A DNA stretch of 64,000 bases. It comes from Aphrocallistes beatrix (Eukaryota > Porifera > Hexactinellida > Sceptrulophora > Aphrocallistidae). Below the pieces are notes generated by a model. That model searched no databases, was not told the DNA's origin, and saw nothing but the letters and a program-made list of their open reading frames with translations. This document shows positions 32,433-42,742 of the stretch, piece after piece. Position 1 is the first letter of the stretch. Each line of letters begins with the position of its first letter. The stretch lies in assembly GCA_963281255.1 (NCBI GenBank), contig OY725493.1, forward strand, positions 4,495,857 to 4,559,856, in the 5' to 3' direction. Both the position numbers and the translations under genes were made by a program.

Positions 32433-32844
32433 TTTGTCAGTTCTCATATTTTGCTATGGATTTGGTTTATTAAAAGCGGTCACTGATTTCAGTAGCTTCA
32501 AAATATATACATTACCTTAGCTAAATTGGGGTACATTCTATTTATAGTTTGTACCCCGAATTTGAATGGCTTTCCCGCCCAAAATGACTTAACCAGAAAT
32601 GAGTTAGCAACATCCCTGGTCCAATTAAAGTCCAATTCGATACCAGCCCAGATGTCTATAGTGGTGAAGAGGCTGTTATTTCGTATCGGATCAATTGAAG
32701 GATCGCATTACAAATAATTAGTTAGTCATTAATATTCAGCAGCAACTTAGGGGATTGTTGGAGAGTAATGAAATACGACGTACCAATATATAAGCGATGC
32801 ATTACCAGATAGGCTACTGTATTATTTGAAGCTATTTCTTTGAA
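32433..32844. other. Intergenic, ELP3 to two-pore channel
   Basis: No gene. Holds copy 1 of the CTATTTATAG repeat family (listed separately); the rest is AT-rich and featureless. Confidence 0.4.
32527..32610 (+). repeat. CTATTTATAG repeat family, copy 1
   Basis: Opens with a hairpin: ggggtaca / ctatttatag / tgtacccc, followed by 'ggctttcccgcccaaaatga' and cttaaccagaaatgagttagca. The same order recurs at 44861-44932 and 46034-46118, always on the plus strand. Probably a MITE-like or fold-back family. Confidence 0.7.
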
Positions 32845-35316
32845 ATGTCTCATTTCCTTGAAGAAAGTTACAAATCTAGGGATTGGAATGTAAGTGAACC
32901 GAGAACTCGTCTTACTCCTTTCAACGAGCCGGAGGTATGTCCAATTCCCGTTAGTTCTTTCGAGCATTTATCTGTTAATGATAAAAAATCTTTTCCTGCT
33001 CCCACTGGCAAATCCTTGTCCCCATTTGAGGATTCGATTAGTGAAAGTAATCGCGACGTAAGCGAAGAAATCGAAATTGACAGTAGACCGAGGGGCCGAA
33101 CAGTTGAGGATGGATATTATTTTCTTGAAACATTTGAAAAGAATGAACGTTTGCTCTACCCCCAGACTATGAGACAACAAAACATCCGAATCGACGATAT
33201 CGCATTATACGTGCATCATAGTCAGCATTATTTTAACCCCAAACACCATCCAGAGTCGAAATTAGGCAAAATGGCATACAAGGTTGTCTACTATCCGGCC
33301 ATGTACATGTTTGATTGGTTCATGTCTATGTTTCTCCTCGCCCTCGCATTAATAGAGTATCCATTTTTTGAACCCTTTCGTCCATACGCTTTTCAACTTA
33401 AAATTACCGCATATGTACTTGAAGCCATCCTCATTTTATATTTTATTCTCGATCTTGGTCTTAGGTTTATATGGTTAGGACGAAAGCGTTTTTTGCGTCA
33501 GAAAATTGCCTTTTCTCGTGTTATCGGCGTCGCTTTGATAACTCTGGATTTCATTCTCGCCCTCGCCGTTGAATATTACTACCGCCATCGGTTCTTGAGA
33601 ATTTTTCGGCCTATTATTTTCCTCTCCTCGCACCTCAATCGCAATATACGCAATGTTGTGAACCAATTACTCAACTCAGTACGACGCATTTTCGACTTAT
33701 ATGTTCTGTACATCGTGTACGTACTCATATTCTCACTCCTGGCTTACTATCTACTATACCCGATTGACCATAAAAACTATCCAAATTTTCCTCAGACTTT
33801 CATTACACTCTTCGCTCTCTCCACTACTGTCAATTACCCGGATGTTATGTTGCCAGCTCTAAAGAGTAACCTCTTATACTTCCTTCTCTTCTTGCCATTT
33901 CTCTCCTTCGGGATTTATGTTCTAACCAATCTTTTGCTCGCTATTGTGAAGGACCATTTCAGTAGACTAGAGAAGGACAAGTTGAAGCAACTACTCCAGT
34001 TCCGTAGAGTTTCTCTTGAGCGTGCTTTCAACCTCGGAACACAACTATCAGGTAATGAGTGGGATTACAGTTTATTCAGGCGTGTGATGCGGTCAATGCC
34101 GCAGATATCGCCGATCTCTGAAAAGAAATGCCTCTTAATGTTTAAAGTTCTTGATCGAAATTTAAAACAAAAATTGTCTTGGAAAGAATTTAATCAACTT
34201 TCCAATGCGTTATCGCTTAAATGGCGCCGAGGAGATCTGACGAATATCAACAAGATCTGGCACAATATGATTCCTATTCGGCGCTTAAGAAGGGTTGCGC
34301 AGTACACTTATATAATGGTCTCCTCCTTCTATTTCAAACTCGTTATCAACCTAATTATCCTAAGCAATTGCCTGTTGCTCCTCATCGACACTCTCGTCTA
34401 CTTAAACCCAGAACAAGCTGACAGGGATGATCGGTTCAGGATTGAGAGTGGTGTCTTTCTGCCCCTTTATTTCATTGAATTCGTACTACAAATTATTGGG
34501 TTTGGACCGTTTTATTATTTCACTAACGGTTGGCATCTTTTTGATTTTTGCATTCTCTTCTTTTCATCCCTAGTCACAATAATCAGCCTTTTCTACTCGG
34601 GTCTTGATGTCACTCTAAGTACTTCCATCATTGTACTTCGAACTTTCCGCTTGTTAAGGGTGTTGAAAGCCAAGGAGAGCTTCAGAAGGATATTCGCTAT
34701 TCTCACATTAAGCATTCCAAAACTCACAAGATTCGTCATTTCGCTCGGCCTCGCTTTCTACTGTTACGCTATCATCGGTATGACCATTTACGCAGATATG
34801 CTAAAGGAGTGCAGTTTTAACGACAAAGGTCTTCCAGAATTTAATTCTGAATGCGGAGTTGAATACGACTCTAATTCAGGCGGTCTCTACTACCTCGTTA
34901 ACTTCGATGACATTCTTCACTCTTTCATTACTCTCTTTGTGCTCATGATAGTGAATAACTGGCAAGTAGTCGCTAAAGGCTACATCGCAGTCACTAATTT
35001 TTTTTCTTATCTCTTCTTTATTTTTTTCTATCTCTTCATCGTGCTCGTAATCACGAACGTAACTGCCGCTTTTGTACTCGATCTCTACGATAGCATCTCC
35101 TCCACTCTAGGCAAGTCTTTTTCTGTGCGCGTGACGATCAGTAAAGAGGAGTTAGAGAAATATGACGTGTATGAGAATGTCGAAGGCGCTGAAGTGGAGT
35201 ATGTGGGTAAGAAGAAGTTGGGACAGTTCGATTCTCTGATGCTCCTCTATCAGAGCGAAGATTGGGTCCAGAAGGATCAGATATCTCCAATTGGAGATTT
35301 CTATATACAAAACTGA
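32845..35316 (+). CDS. Two-pore channel (TPC1-like), endolysosomal cation channel
   Basis: 823 residues with two six-helix channel repeats, the TPC layout (human TPC1 816). Repeat I spans about 145-375: S4-like FLRIFRPIIFLSSHLNRNIRN, the basic S4-S5 linker implicated in PI(3,5)P2 binding, and pore helix/filter FALSTTVNYPDVMLPA (TPC1 has NFP and TPC2 NNP here, so this is nearer TPC1). An EF-hand-like link (LMFKVLDRNLKQKLSWKEF) follows. Repeat II (about 490-760) has S4 IIVLRTFRLLRVLKAKESF and filter LFVLMIVNNWQVVAKG. It conducts Na+/Ca2+ from acidic organelles. TPC1 versus TPC3 is undecided. Single exon, ATG 32845. Confidence 0.92.
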   Translation: MSHFLEESYKSRDWNVSEPRTRLTPFNEPEVCPIPVSSFEHLSVNDKKSFPAPTGKSLSPFEDSISESNRDVSEEIEIDSRPRGRTVEDGYYFLETFEKNERLLYPQTMRQQNIRIDDIALYVHHSQHYFNPKHHPESKLGKMAYKVVYYPAMYMFDWFMSMFLLALALIEYPFFEPFRPYAFQLKITAYVLEAILILYFILDLGLRFIWLGRKRFLRQKIAFSRVIGVALITLDFILALAVEYYYRHRFLRIFRPIIFLSSHLNRNIRNVVNQLLNSVRRIFDLYVLYIVYVLIFSLLAYYLLYPIDHKNYPNFPQTFITLFALSTTVNYPDVMLPALKSNLLYFLLFLPFLSFGIYVLTNLLLAIVKDHFSRLEKDKLKQLLQFRRVSLERAFNLGTQLSGNEWDYSLFRRVMRSMPQISPISEKKCLLMFKVLDRNLKQKLSWKEFNQLSNALSLKWRRGDLTNINKIWHNMIPIRRLRRVAQYTYIMVSSFYFKLVINLIILSNCLLLLIDTLVYLNPEQADRDDRFRIESGVFLPLYFIEFVLQIIGFGPFYYFTNGWHLFDFCILFFSSLVTIISLFYSGLDVTLSTSIIVLRTFRLLRVLKAKESFRRIFAILTLSIPKLTRFVISLGLAFYCYAIIGMTIYADMLKECSFNDKGLPEFNSECGVEYDSNSGGLYYLVNFDDILHSFITLFVLMIVNNWQVVAKGYIAVTNFFSYLFFIFFYLFIVLVITNVTAAFVLDLYDSISSTLGKSFSVRVTISKEELEKYDVYENVEGAEVEYVGKKKLGQFDSLMLLYQSEDWVQKDQISPIGDFYIQN

Positions 35317-36066
35317 TCTCCAAAGTGCATGCTTTACCCCGAACTCATAACATAATCTCGGAATTAGTATTTGTGTATAATATAGGTTTAGGATGTTAGG
35401 GGGGGTAAGGTTTTTTATTTTTGATTGTTGAAGATTGAGAGTTGTTACTATTTTATATTATTGATAAGGCCATGTCTTTTCATTTTAAAATTAAATTTAC
35501 GCCCACTCTATATACGAAAGTTTATTTTGATGTGAGGAAATAAATGATAAGTTAAGACATCAAATATATTCAGCTAGGATCTCTAGTACGAAGACTTGCA
35601 AGCACACGTGCGAAATTTTCGATTTGTCTTCATGAAATCCATACAAGATGATATTTTGTATGTACCATATGGCTGCCTTGTATGAGACTTTGGGATATTT
35701 CCAAACGAAGACTGAATTTCATTATTCTCCACAAATTAGGTCAATAATATTTGACCTAAACTTAAAGGTTAGTATGGTAGTGCACTTCGATTAGTATGGT
35801 AATGCACCTTTGTCTTTTTCAAGAATATTTATTTAAAACCTTATTTTGGCATCTCATTTTTCTTCATAAAGGACATGTATTACCATATCCTATCTATATA
35901 CTTAACATATAATGACATTACGAATGTTACATACGTACGTATAGTACTTCTAATTCAAGAAAGAAAGATAATCCTATAATAATATTCAATATTGAGCTGA
36001 TGTACTTTGAGTGTAGCCACTGCATTAGTTAGCAAAATTAGTTTTGTAATTGCCGATAGGATTAGA
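35317..36066. other. Intergenic, TPC to NDUFS4
   Basis: AT-rich, no gene. Contains a perfect small hairpin (aggtcaa..ttgacct, about 35739-35758) and a short tandem repeat, 'ttagtatggtagtgcac' (35769-35785) and 'ttagtatggtaatgcac' (35791-35807). Confidence 0.45.
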
Positions 36067-36564
36067 ATGGCCTCTCGGCTACTTCTTCGAAATGTCGCCC
36101 GAATCAGGACTTTCCAACCTCTACCTACCATATCTCCTAATCTCTATCCCAAATACTTTTCAGATAAATCAGTTATCCCTCTGACCGAGGAAATATCTGC
36201 ACTCGATTCTCCTGTTCCTCTCAAGGAATTGAGTGGCATTCCTCCTAACCACATAGGGCGCTACGCTGTCATATTCATACCCGCTCGTTGCACAACGCAG
36301 AGTGGCACTAATGCCACCCACAAGTGGCGGATCGAGTTCGAGACACAACAGAGGTGGGAAAACCCAGTAATGGGGTGGGCTTCCAGTGGGGACCCACTCT
36401 CTAATATGGTTTTGGAATTCAGCTCTAAAGAGGCCGCTATCCATTACGCGGTAGAGAACGGTTGGAAGTACAAAGTGAAAGAACCGGCGACCATTCTACC
36501 GAAAAAGAAGTTATATGCCGCGAATTTCTCTTGGGATAAGAAAACCCGCGTGTCGAATAAATAA
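36067..36564 (+). CDS. NDUFS4: NADH dehydrogenase Fe-S protein 4 (complex I 18-kDa subunit)
   Basis: 165-residue accessory subunit of mitochondrial complex I, at the N-module/Q-module junction. The start MASRLLLRNVARIRTF is a typical basic mitochondrial targeting sequence. The conserved core is present: ARCTTQSGTNATHKWRIEF, then RWENPVMGWASSGDPLSNM, FSSKEAAIHYAVENGWKY, and the signature end YAANFSWDKKTRVS. The human precursor is 175 residues. ATG 36067 gives the presequence; upstream in-frame codons lack an ATG. Single exon. Confidence 0.96.
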   Translation: MASRLLLRNVARIRTFQPLPTISPNLYPKYFSDKSVIPLTEEISALDSPVPLKELSGIPPNHIGRYAVIFIPARCTTQSGTNATHKWRIEFETQQRWENPVMGWASSGDPLSNMVLEFSSKEAAIHYAVENGWKYKVKEPATILPKKKLYAANFSWDKKTRVSNK

Positions 36565-37179
36565 AATTATCCTTTTGTTTGTTTGCTTCTGTCTAACTGA
36601 TTAATTAATGTATTACCATATATGGACATAACAATATCAAATCATTGCAGATAGATACGTATGCATTTACGTATTTAAACCATACTAATTAACCGAACAC
36701 GATTTAGGTCTGAATATTGTCGTGCAATGCAAACTAAATTTGTGTGAACATTTTACTGAATATGAATTAAATACGTATTACTTTTTACATAATATGCCTC
36801 AACTGTCTTCAACAGAGTTCTGAAAATTTTTCTAAAATATCATCTACTTATGATTTCGAAGGCTGGTTGTAAAAAATGTTCTATTATCGAAACATTTTTT
36901 ATTCATTTGTAATCTTCGGTGGTAACAGGGAGGTAACTCAAATATGAAAATGAGTTCCTGTTTTTCAACTGACACCTGACACCTACAATTAACCTTTCCA
37001 TAACAGTCACCACATTTTGTGTTATGTAATCCCAATGTTTATTTTTGAACGAAATCTTACAAAACAGTTAGACACACAACAATTCACCTCCTTGGTTTAC
37101 ATTTATACAAGTTTTAAGCTTAAACCTGACAGTAAATCCATTTTACATCTTTTCCCAATTTACAAATTATTCCAGTCCA
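36565..37179. other. Intergenic, NDUFS4 to orphan acidic protein
   Basis: AT-rich; no gene or transposon end recognised. 'ttattccag' stops four bases before the next ATG and looks like a splice acceptor. Confidence 0.35.
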
Positions 37180-37836
37180 ATGCGGAGACCTAGATCCCCT
37201 CAGGGTCATGTTGTTTGGGAGAACTTCATCGCTCAGCTGGCGAGTGTAGCTCCTTCTAAGCAGAGCACTCCCTGCAGGACATCATACAAACGAGACAGGC
37301 GGCAGTCCACCGAGTTGTCTTACCTCTTTGGAAATTCCAAGTTTGACATCTGTAGCAATTTGAATGACTACTCTCCTCTAACTCTAGACTTGAAACGAAT
37401 TCGATGTGATGACCTCGCAGATACGACTGACTCAAAGATTGATTTTTCACTCGATTCCCTCTCTTCCTCTTTCGCGAGTAGTTTTGAGCCAAAGAGTGTT
37501 CATCTGAATTTGAAAGAGGTGAATTTGTCCTATGACACGGCTCCCATTTGCTCTACGCCTCAGACAGAGAGGAAAAACTTGGAGAATAACAACAGCAAAG
37601 TTCCGAAACAGTTGAATTTCGATTTTGATGATTCTTTCAGTTTAGTAGTGAACGAATCTTTCTTTAACCAGATTGAGAGACTGGAAGAGAATGAGAATAA
37701 CCGCGAAACGGGCGCGGAATCTGAAACCTTGGAGAGGAGTCGTGAACTTTTGCTGGAGCAGACTTGTGAAGTTTCGTTATTTGATCTTAGTTTTTGGATG
37801 ACTGCCGGGCAGCTGGCTGAAGTAGAATTTAATTAA
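37180..37836 (+). CDS. Orphan acidic, largely disordered protein
   Basis: 218 residues; family not recognised. A basic N-terminus (MRRPRSPQGH..WENFIAQLASVAP) contrasts with a Ser/Asp/Glu-rich body. Short ordered-looking motifs are SLDSLSSSFASSF, LNFDFDDSFSLVVNESFFNQIERLEE (about 147-172; key parts FDFDDSFSLVV and FFNQIERLEE) and a hydrophobic end (SLFDLSFWMT). The acidic DDSF/NESFF pattern resembles short linear partner-binding motifs of cell-cycle or DNA-repair proteins, but this is only an impression. No membrane segment. Reality of the gene rests on codon regularity and length. Confidence 0.55.
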   Translation: MRRPRSPQGHVVWENFIAQLASVAPSKQSTPCRTSYKRDRRQSTELSYLFGNSKFDICSNLNDYSPLTLDLKRIRCDDLADTTDSKIDFSLDSLSSSFASSFEPKSVHLNLKEVNLSYDTAPICSTPQTERKNLENNNSKVPKQLNFDFDDSFSLVVNESFFNQIERLEENENNRETGAESETLERSRELLLEQTCEVSLFDLSFWMTAGQLAEVEFN

Positions 37837-38263
37837 CATGATTGTTTTTACTTGGCTTATTCACTCTATTACCATTTTCACATTAATTGACATTTGATTA
37901 AATACTTCACGCCTAATTATCAGTTCTATTAAACACAATACAAATAATTGCCTGAAGCTAGAGTTAAATATAGTAAGATGAAATAACAGTTAAACTTGAA
38001 AACACGAGGAGTACTTGCTTCCAGGGGCGCCGAACTTTTCGAAATCTAAGGAGAATTTCGGGGTTCCAGGGGGGCTCAGCCCTAAATTTTGTATTGCGTC
38101 TATGGGCCATCTTCGAGCCCCCCCCCCAGCCCCCCGGGTTCGGCGCCTATGCTTGCTTCCACCCCCATATATCGACTGATAAAAGTTTAGCATACATGGG
38201 CAAACAGTTAGCCATCTGTGTAAAATGACCTTTTTATCATAATTAGCAGAAGAGCGCACTGCA
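37837..38263. promoter_or_regulatory. Upstream region of TRAF-like gene 1, with hAT MITE
   Basis: No gene. Half of the region immediately before the start codon of TRAF-like gene 1 is a hAT MITE (38022-38151) ending 112 bp before the ATG. The promoter must therefore be downstream of, within, or beyond the insertion. Confidence 0.45.
38022..38151. mobile_element. hAT MITE with exact 8-bp target duplication (130 bp)
   Basis: Left end CAGGGGCGCCGAAC and right end GTTCGGCGCCTATG are imperfect terminal inverted repeats (GGCGCCGAAC exact). The 8-bp direct repeat CTTGCTTC flanks it at 38014-38021 and 38152-38159. A C-run of nine and GC-rich body contrast with the AT-rich surroundings. Eight-base duplications plus CAG-type ends define the hAT superfamily. 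Non-coding. Confidence 0.88.
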
Positions 38264-39726
38264 ATGTCAGAAAATGTATTCTTATCCGAGACTCTGAAAG
38301 CACTGATGTTGGTGAGATTTGAGGATGGACGCTACGGGGGTTGGAGAACAGGGCTTTTGGTCGATAAAATGAGTAAATTCGAGAAGAAGTTTTTACTTTG
38401 CGCATTATGCCAGGGATTACTGAGAGAAGCTCAGATATATGAGATCGAATCTAAGCAAGAGTTCAGATGCTCTTCCTGTCTCGCTAATAATGCACCTGTT
38501 GTAGAGGCTCAACTAAATCAGCGATCAGTTGATGAAAAATTAGTAAGTGCATTAAATAATTTGTATTGTTAATTTCTACCCGCAAACCCATTCAACTTAA
38601 TACTTAGTAGTAAAAATTGCTTCTACATTTCCTTATATAGATTGTCTGCCCTTTGAAAGAGGAAGGCTGTGAATGGAGCGATGAAATAACTCATGTTTTC
38701 TCTCATCTCAACGAATGCGATTTCTTTCCCGTGGAGTGTCCGCTAGGCTGTGTATCCGAAAAGGAAGAAGGCAATAGAATCATACAGATAAAGAGAAAGT
38801 TCCTGGAAGAACATCAGAAGGATCAGTGTCCTATGAGACTGATTAACTGTGAATCTTGTGACCTTCAAGTGGGAGCTTGTGAGAAGAACGAACATTTATC
38901 AATTTGTGGAGAATATTTTGTTCTCTGTCCTAAATCCTGTATAGAAGGAGAAGATATTCGAAGAGTGAAAAGGAAACATCTCCCTTCTCATTTAGGAGAA
39001 GATTGTCCTCTACAATTGGTAGAGTGTCCTTATGCTGAGTACGGATGTAAAGAGAAGATGGAGAGGAGGTTGCTAAATCAACATGAAGAGGAATATCAAG
39101 TACATTTCGAAAATGCATTAGTGAAAATAAAACAACAATCTCAACAAATTGAGTGTTTAAATAAAATGATGAAAGAAATGAAAGAAAATCAACTCATGCA
39201 AATGGCACATCTCAAGTATGACAGGGTTTTAGAGATGACGCGACAAACCAGTGAGATAGCTTTCCTAATATCCTCCACCAACCATTCACCTCGGGGGAGT
39301 TTTTTAGAGTGGAGAATCACAGGAGTTACAGACCATATATTGTCACAGGGAGTACTGTACAGCAATAAGCTCCATGTCGGACTCTACAAGTGTCACGCTA
39401 AAATCGAATGGGATTACGAGTCCCGAGGTTACGTAGCCTGCTTCATTCAATTCTTAAAAGGCGATTATGATGATAAGTTAACATGGCCATGCAAAGGATT
39501 GAAGTACACGTTTATTTTAAGGAATTGGAAAGATGACACACAGAATTATATAAAGAAATATGAAATCGATAATGAATCAATTCTTTTAACCCCAGAATCC
39601 TTCCAAAAACCGACGGAATTCGGAAATACTTCTTTTGGGCTGAGAAAGTTCATATCTCACCATAGAATTAGAAAAACTAAATATTTAAAAGACGACTCAA
39701 TTTTACTCGAAATTAAAGTGAATTGA
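38264..39726 (+). CDS. TRAF-like gene 1 (half-RING, TRAF zinc fingers, MATH)
   Basis: Two exons: 38264-38542 and 38641-39726, with a 98-bp intron (GTAAGT..TATATAG), phase 0, joining DEKL to IVCPLKEEGC; 454 residues. The N-terminus has only half of a RING (CALC..CSSC). TRAF-type zinc fingers (about 95-245) show repeated Cys/His spacing such as CPLGC, CPMRLINCESC and CPYAEYGC. A short coiled coil and a C-terminal MATH domain (about 300-450) with ITGVTDHI, YSNKLHVGLYKC and CFIQFLKGDYDD follow. TRAFs couple receptors to NF-kB and stress signalling, often in innate immunity. It lies in tandem with two paralogues; its zinc-finger segment is nearly identical to that of gene 2. With no full RING, ubiquitin ligase activity is doubtful. 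Confidence 0.87.
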
Positions 39727-40498
39727 GAGAGCGAATCAGTGACACACCAAATTTACTAATTTTATGTTTAAACTTGTATATTTTTGTAGGTTTGTTCTAA
39801 TGTATTATTATTGTTTTTTTACAAGTCTACAGAGATTAAATTTTCGATTCATATCGGCGATCAAACTAGGTTGGAACTGTGAACTTTATAATATCATTGT
39901 TTTCTAAGACATGTTATGCCTTATATATTATCCTCAATTATTGTTTTGCTTACAGTAATTGAGACACAATACAGTGAAATAGTACATATCCAAATATGTA
40001 TATCACACATAGTTAGAGCCAAAATCTTAACTGGATCAGCTCAATTTGAGTGCAGCTAATTCCATGCATACCAACCATCTCGTTTTGGGGCGGGACCCTT
40101 CCCGATTTTTAACGAGTGTACCCCATTCGCCATGAAATTTGTCCATGTCCCATTTTTTAAAAAAACTATGTCTAATATTATGCCCGCCATGTCCCGAGAA
40201 AGTCAACGACATGTCCAGTGTTTATCATGGCTTAGTTTGGCATATTTATGCCTCAACGAAATCCAGCAAAATAGTAAGAGGATCTGCAGTGGGCACTATA
40301 TTCCTCGGTTCTTTCCATCCCACGGCATCCTGGTGAATTAATATATTACAAACGCACTTCGCTTGCTTGCGCTGCGCGGCTTGCAGACATTGCGTGTCCG
40401 CAGAGTCATTACGTTGGTCCCTGGGGATATCAAAGAAACGGTTGATTACTTCCTAATTCTTTACTAAAAATGTTCACTATTATTTACAATTAACAAGG
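39727..40498. other. Between TRAF-like genes 1 and 2
   Basis: No gene. A dispersed-repeat segment related to 23253-23290 lies at about 40348-40405 ('cgcacttcgcttgcttgcgc'), just before TRAF-like gene 2. The remainder is AT-rich. Confidence 0.4.
40348..40405 (+). repeat. Dispersed repeat fragment upstream of TRAF-like gene 2
   Basis: 'acaaacgcacttcgcttgct' and the following tgcgctgcgcggcttgcag resemble the copy at 23253 ('acaagcgcgcttcgcttgct'). Only the 5' part is shared; the 3' tail seen at the window start is missing or altered. Confidence 0.45.
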
Positions 40499-42257
40499 AT
40501 GGCAAACAGAAGCCCTGAGCCAGGAGAGGAGAGACTAAAGGAACGAATGTTCGTGAGGTATGAAGATGGGAGTTATCGGGGATGGAGACGAGATCTGTTG
40601 ACAGAGAAGTTGGAAGAGGTTGAAGAGAGATGTCTAGTTTGCCAAGTTTGCAATGGATTAATTAGAAATTCGTGTTTATATGAAGGAGAAATCGATCAAG
40701 AAGTGAGATGTTTTGTCTGCATTCCTGAGTGTATGGACATCGACAAAGCTCTTTTATACCAGGATTCAGTCAATGAAAAATATGTATGTTATAACTAATG
40801 TCTCAACTCAGTGGATACGGATTTAAGTAGAATAAGAATATTTATTAATGATTGCGATATTTCTTGAGTGAGAACATTAATTCTGTTTTCAATAATAGCA
40901 ATTTGTACTTGAGAACATGTTTCTTTCCTTTATAGCAGTGGTTCCCAAACTTTTTCAACCCGTGCACCCCCTATGAGCTAAAAATTTGAAGGTGCACCCC
41001 AGGTTGGGAAACACTGCTTTATGGGGTCAAGGCACTTGTATTAATTTCGTGAATGTTTGTCCAGAAGTTCCGGATTGTAAGACAATTCAATCCCGACTTC
41101 CCAAACATTCTTGTTTGATTCTTTTAATTGTAAAAAAAATAATTTTGTTAATGATATAGGTTGTCTGCCCTTTGAAAGAGGAAGGCTGTGAATGGAGCGA
41201 TGAAATATCTCATGTTTTCTCTCATCTCAACGAATGCGATTTCTTTCCCGTGGAGTGTCCACTAGGCTGTGTATCCGAAAAGGAAGAAGGCAATAGAACC
41301 ATACAGATAAAGAGAAAGTTCCTGGAAGAACATCAGAAGGATCAGTGTCCTATGAGACTGATTAACTGTGAATCTTGTGACTTTCAAATGAGAGCTTGTG
41401 AGAAGAACGAACATTTATCAATTTGTGGAGAATATTTTGTTGTCTGTCCTAACTCTTGTTTAGGGAGAGATATTGGAAAGCTGAAAAGGAAACATCTCTC
41501 TTCTCATTTAGGAGAAGATTGTCCTCTACAAGAGGTAGAGTGTCCTTATGCTGAGTACGGATGTAAAGAGAAGATGGAGAGGAGGTTGCTAAATCAACAT
41601 GAAGAGGAATATTTTCGTACTCATTTTAAAATTACGAATAGTATAATGATAGAACAGTATTCCAAGATTTTAGAACTAGAAAGAGAAAATGCTGAAAAAC
41701 TGAAGGGAATTTCACAACTGAAGAGAATTCAATCTGAGGAAATTATCCAAATACAAGCTTCTAATTCTAGAGAAATAACCAAGTTGAAGAATATTGTGAA
41801 TTTCCTGATTTCCACCGTGGTTAGCTCACCTGTAGGAACTTTAGAGTGGGAAATTACAGGAGTTGATGAAAAGATTAGAAATAAAGACACCACCTATTCT
41901 GATCCTTTCTGTGTCGGCTACTACAAGTGCCAGTGTGAGTTAGTATGGGATCATGAGGGGCAGGGCTACATAGCTTGTTTTCTGCACATCTTAAAGGGGA
42001 AATGGGACGATGTGCTGAGATGGCCGTTCAGATGGAAGTACACTCTCGTTATTTGCAAGCAAACTGTGAATGGCAACGATTATGTCAAATCTTCTGAAAC
42101 GAATGAAGGTGTTCTGCTCTATCCAAGATACTTCGAAAAACCGACTGAGTTTGGAAGTAATAGTTTCGGATGGATTGATTCCATATCTCATCGTGTAATA
42201 CAGAAGTCTAAATATCTAAATAATGACTCAATATGTTTCAAAATAATTATAGAGTGA
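40499..42257 (+). CDS. TRAF-like gene 2 (half-RING, TRAF zinc fingers, MATH)
   Basis: Exons 40499-40783 and 41160-42257, with a 376-bp intron (GTATGT..ATATAG), phase 0, joining NEKY to VVCPLKEEGC; 460 residues. Same architecture as gene 1: CLVCQVCNG..CFVC half-RING, TRAF zinc fingers (about 100-250), a clear coiled coil (ILELERENAEKLKGISQLKR, then REITKLKNIVNFL) and MATH (VGTLEWEITGVDEKI, YSDPFCVGYYKC, CFLHILKGKWDD, SNSFGWIDSISH). The first ~450 bp of exon 2 nearly copy those of gene 1, then similarity drops sharply at the codons for EEY. Its intron holds an 81-bp hAT MITE, making it about fourfold longer than those of the sister genes. Confidence 0.87.
40936..41016. mobile_element. hAT MITE inside the TRAF-like gene 2 intron (81 bp)
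   Basis: Begins CAGTGGTTCCCAAACTTTTT and ends GGTTGGGAAACACTG, a classic hAT terminal inverted repeat. It is flanked by ctttatag (40928-40935) and ctttatgg (41017-41024), an 8-bp duplication with one mismatch. Its internal part is tiny, so nearly the whole element is a hairpin. Confidence 0.87.
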
Positions 42258-42742
42258 TTTATACATGTATTATCACATTTTAAGATGTTCGTAGAGATGA
42301 TATTGGCCAGGGTTCCATCCAGCTTTTCTAGGATATTCACCTAAAAATCCCTCTGAAAATGTTCATGCTTCTAGCCTATGCTTTAATATTATGATATACG
42401 AATTTAGCCAAATTTTCGCGCTCCTACGTAGATCAACAATGATTTAGATTTACGCGCCTGTTAGTTATCCAGCACCTCATATTGTCCGGACTACGATTAT
42501 ACGTAATAGTAATTGTAGTAAACATTTGAACTTTTTAGAAAGTGTCTCATGTATGTACTTAGATGTAGAAATATTGTGTGAAAACGGTTTTTGAACTAAG
42601 AATATTTAATATTTAATTCACTCTCAATCAACCAAATTATATTTGTCGAGTGAGAATATGATTGTTTGGTATTACTTAGTAGTATGTATTGTGGACATAT
42701 TCTTAAGTTGTCGAGGCTTTAGTGCGTTAGTTTGCAGCAATT
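42258..42742. other. Between TRAF-like genes 2 and 3
   Basis: AT-rich spacer and probable promoter of gene 3. No gene, transposon end or RNA gene recognised. Confidence 0.35.

Noticed and set aside
35739-35758. Inverted AGGTCA half-sites resembling a nuclear receptor site
   Set aside because: Half-sites are separated by about eight bases in an AT-rich hairpin; more likely a chance palindrome, and nothing ties it to a gene start.
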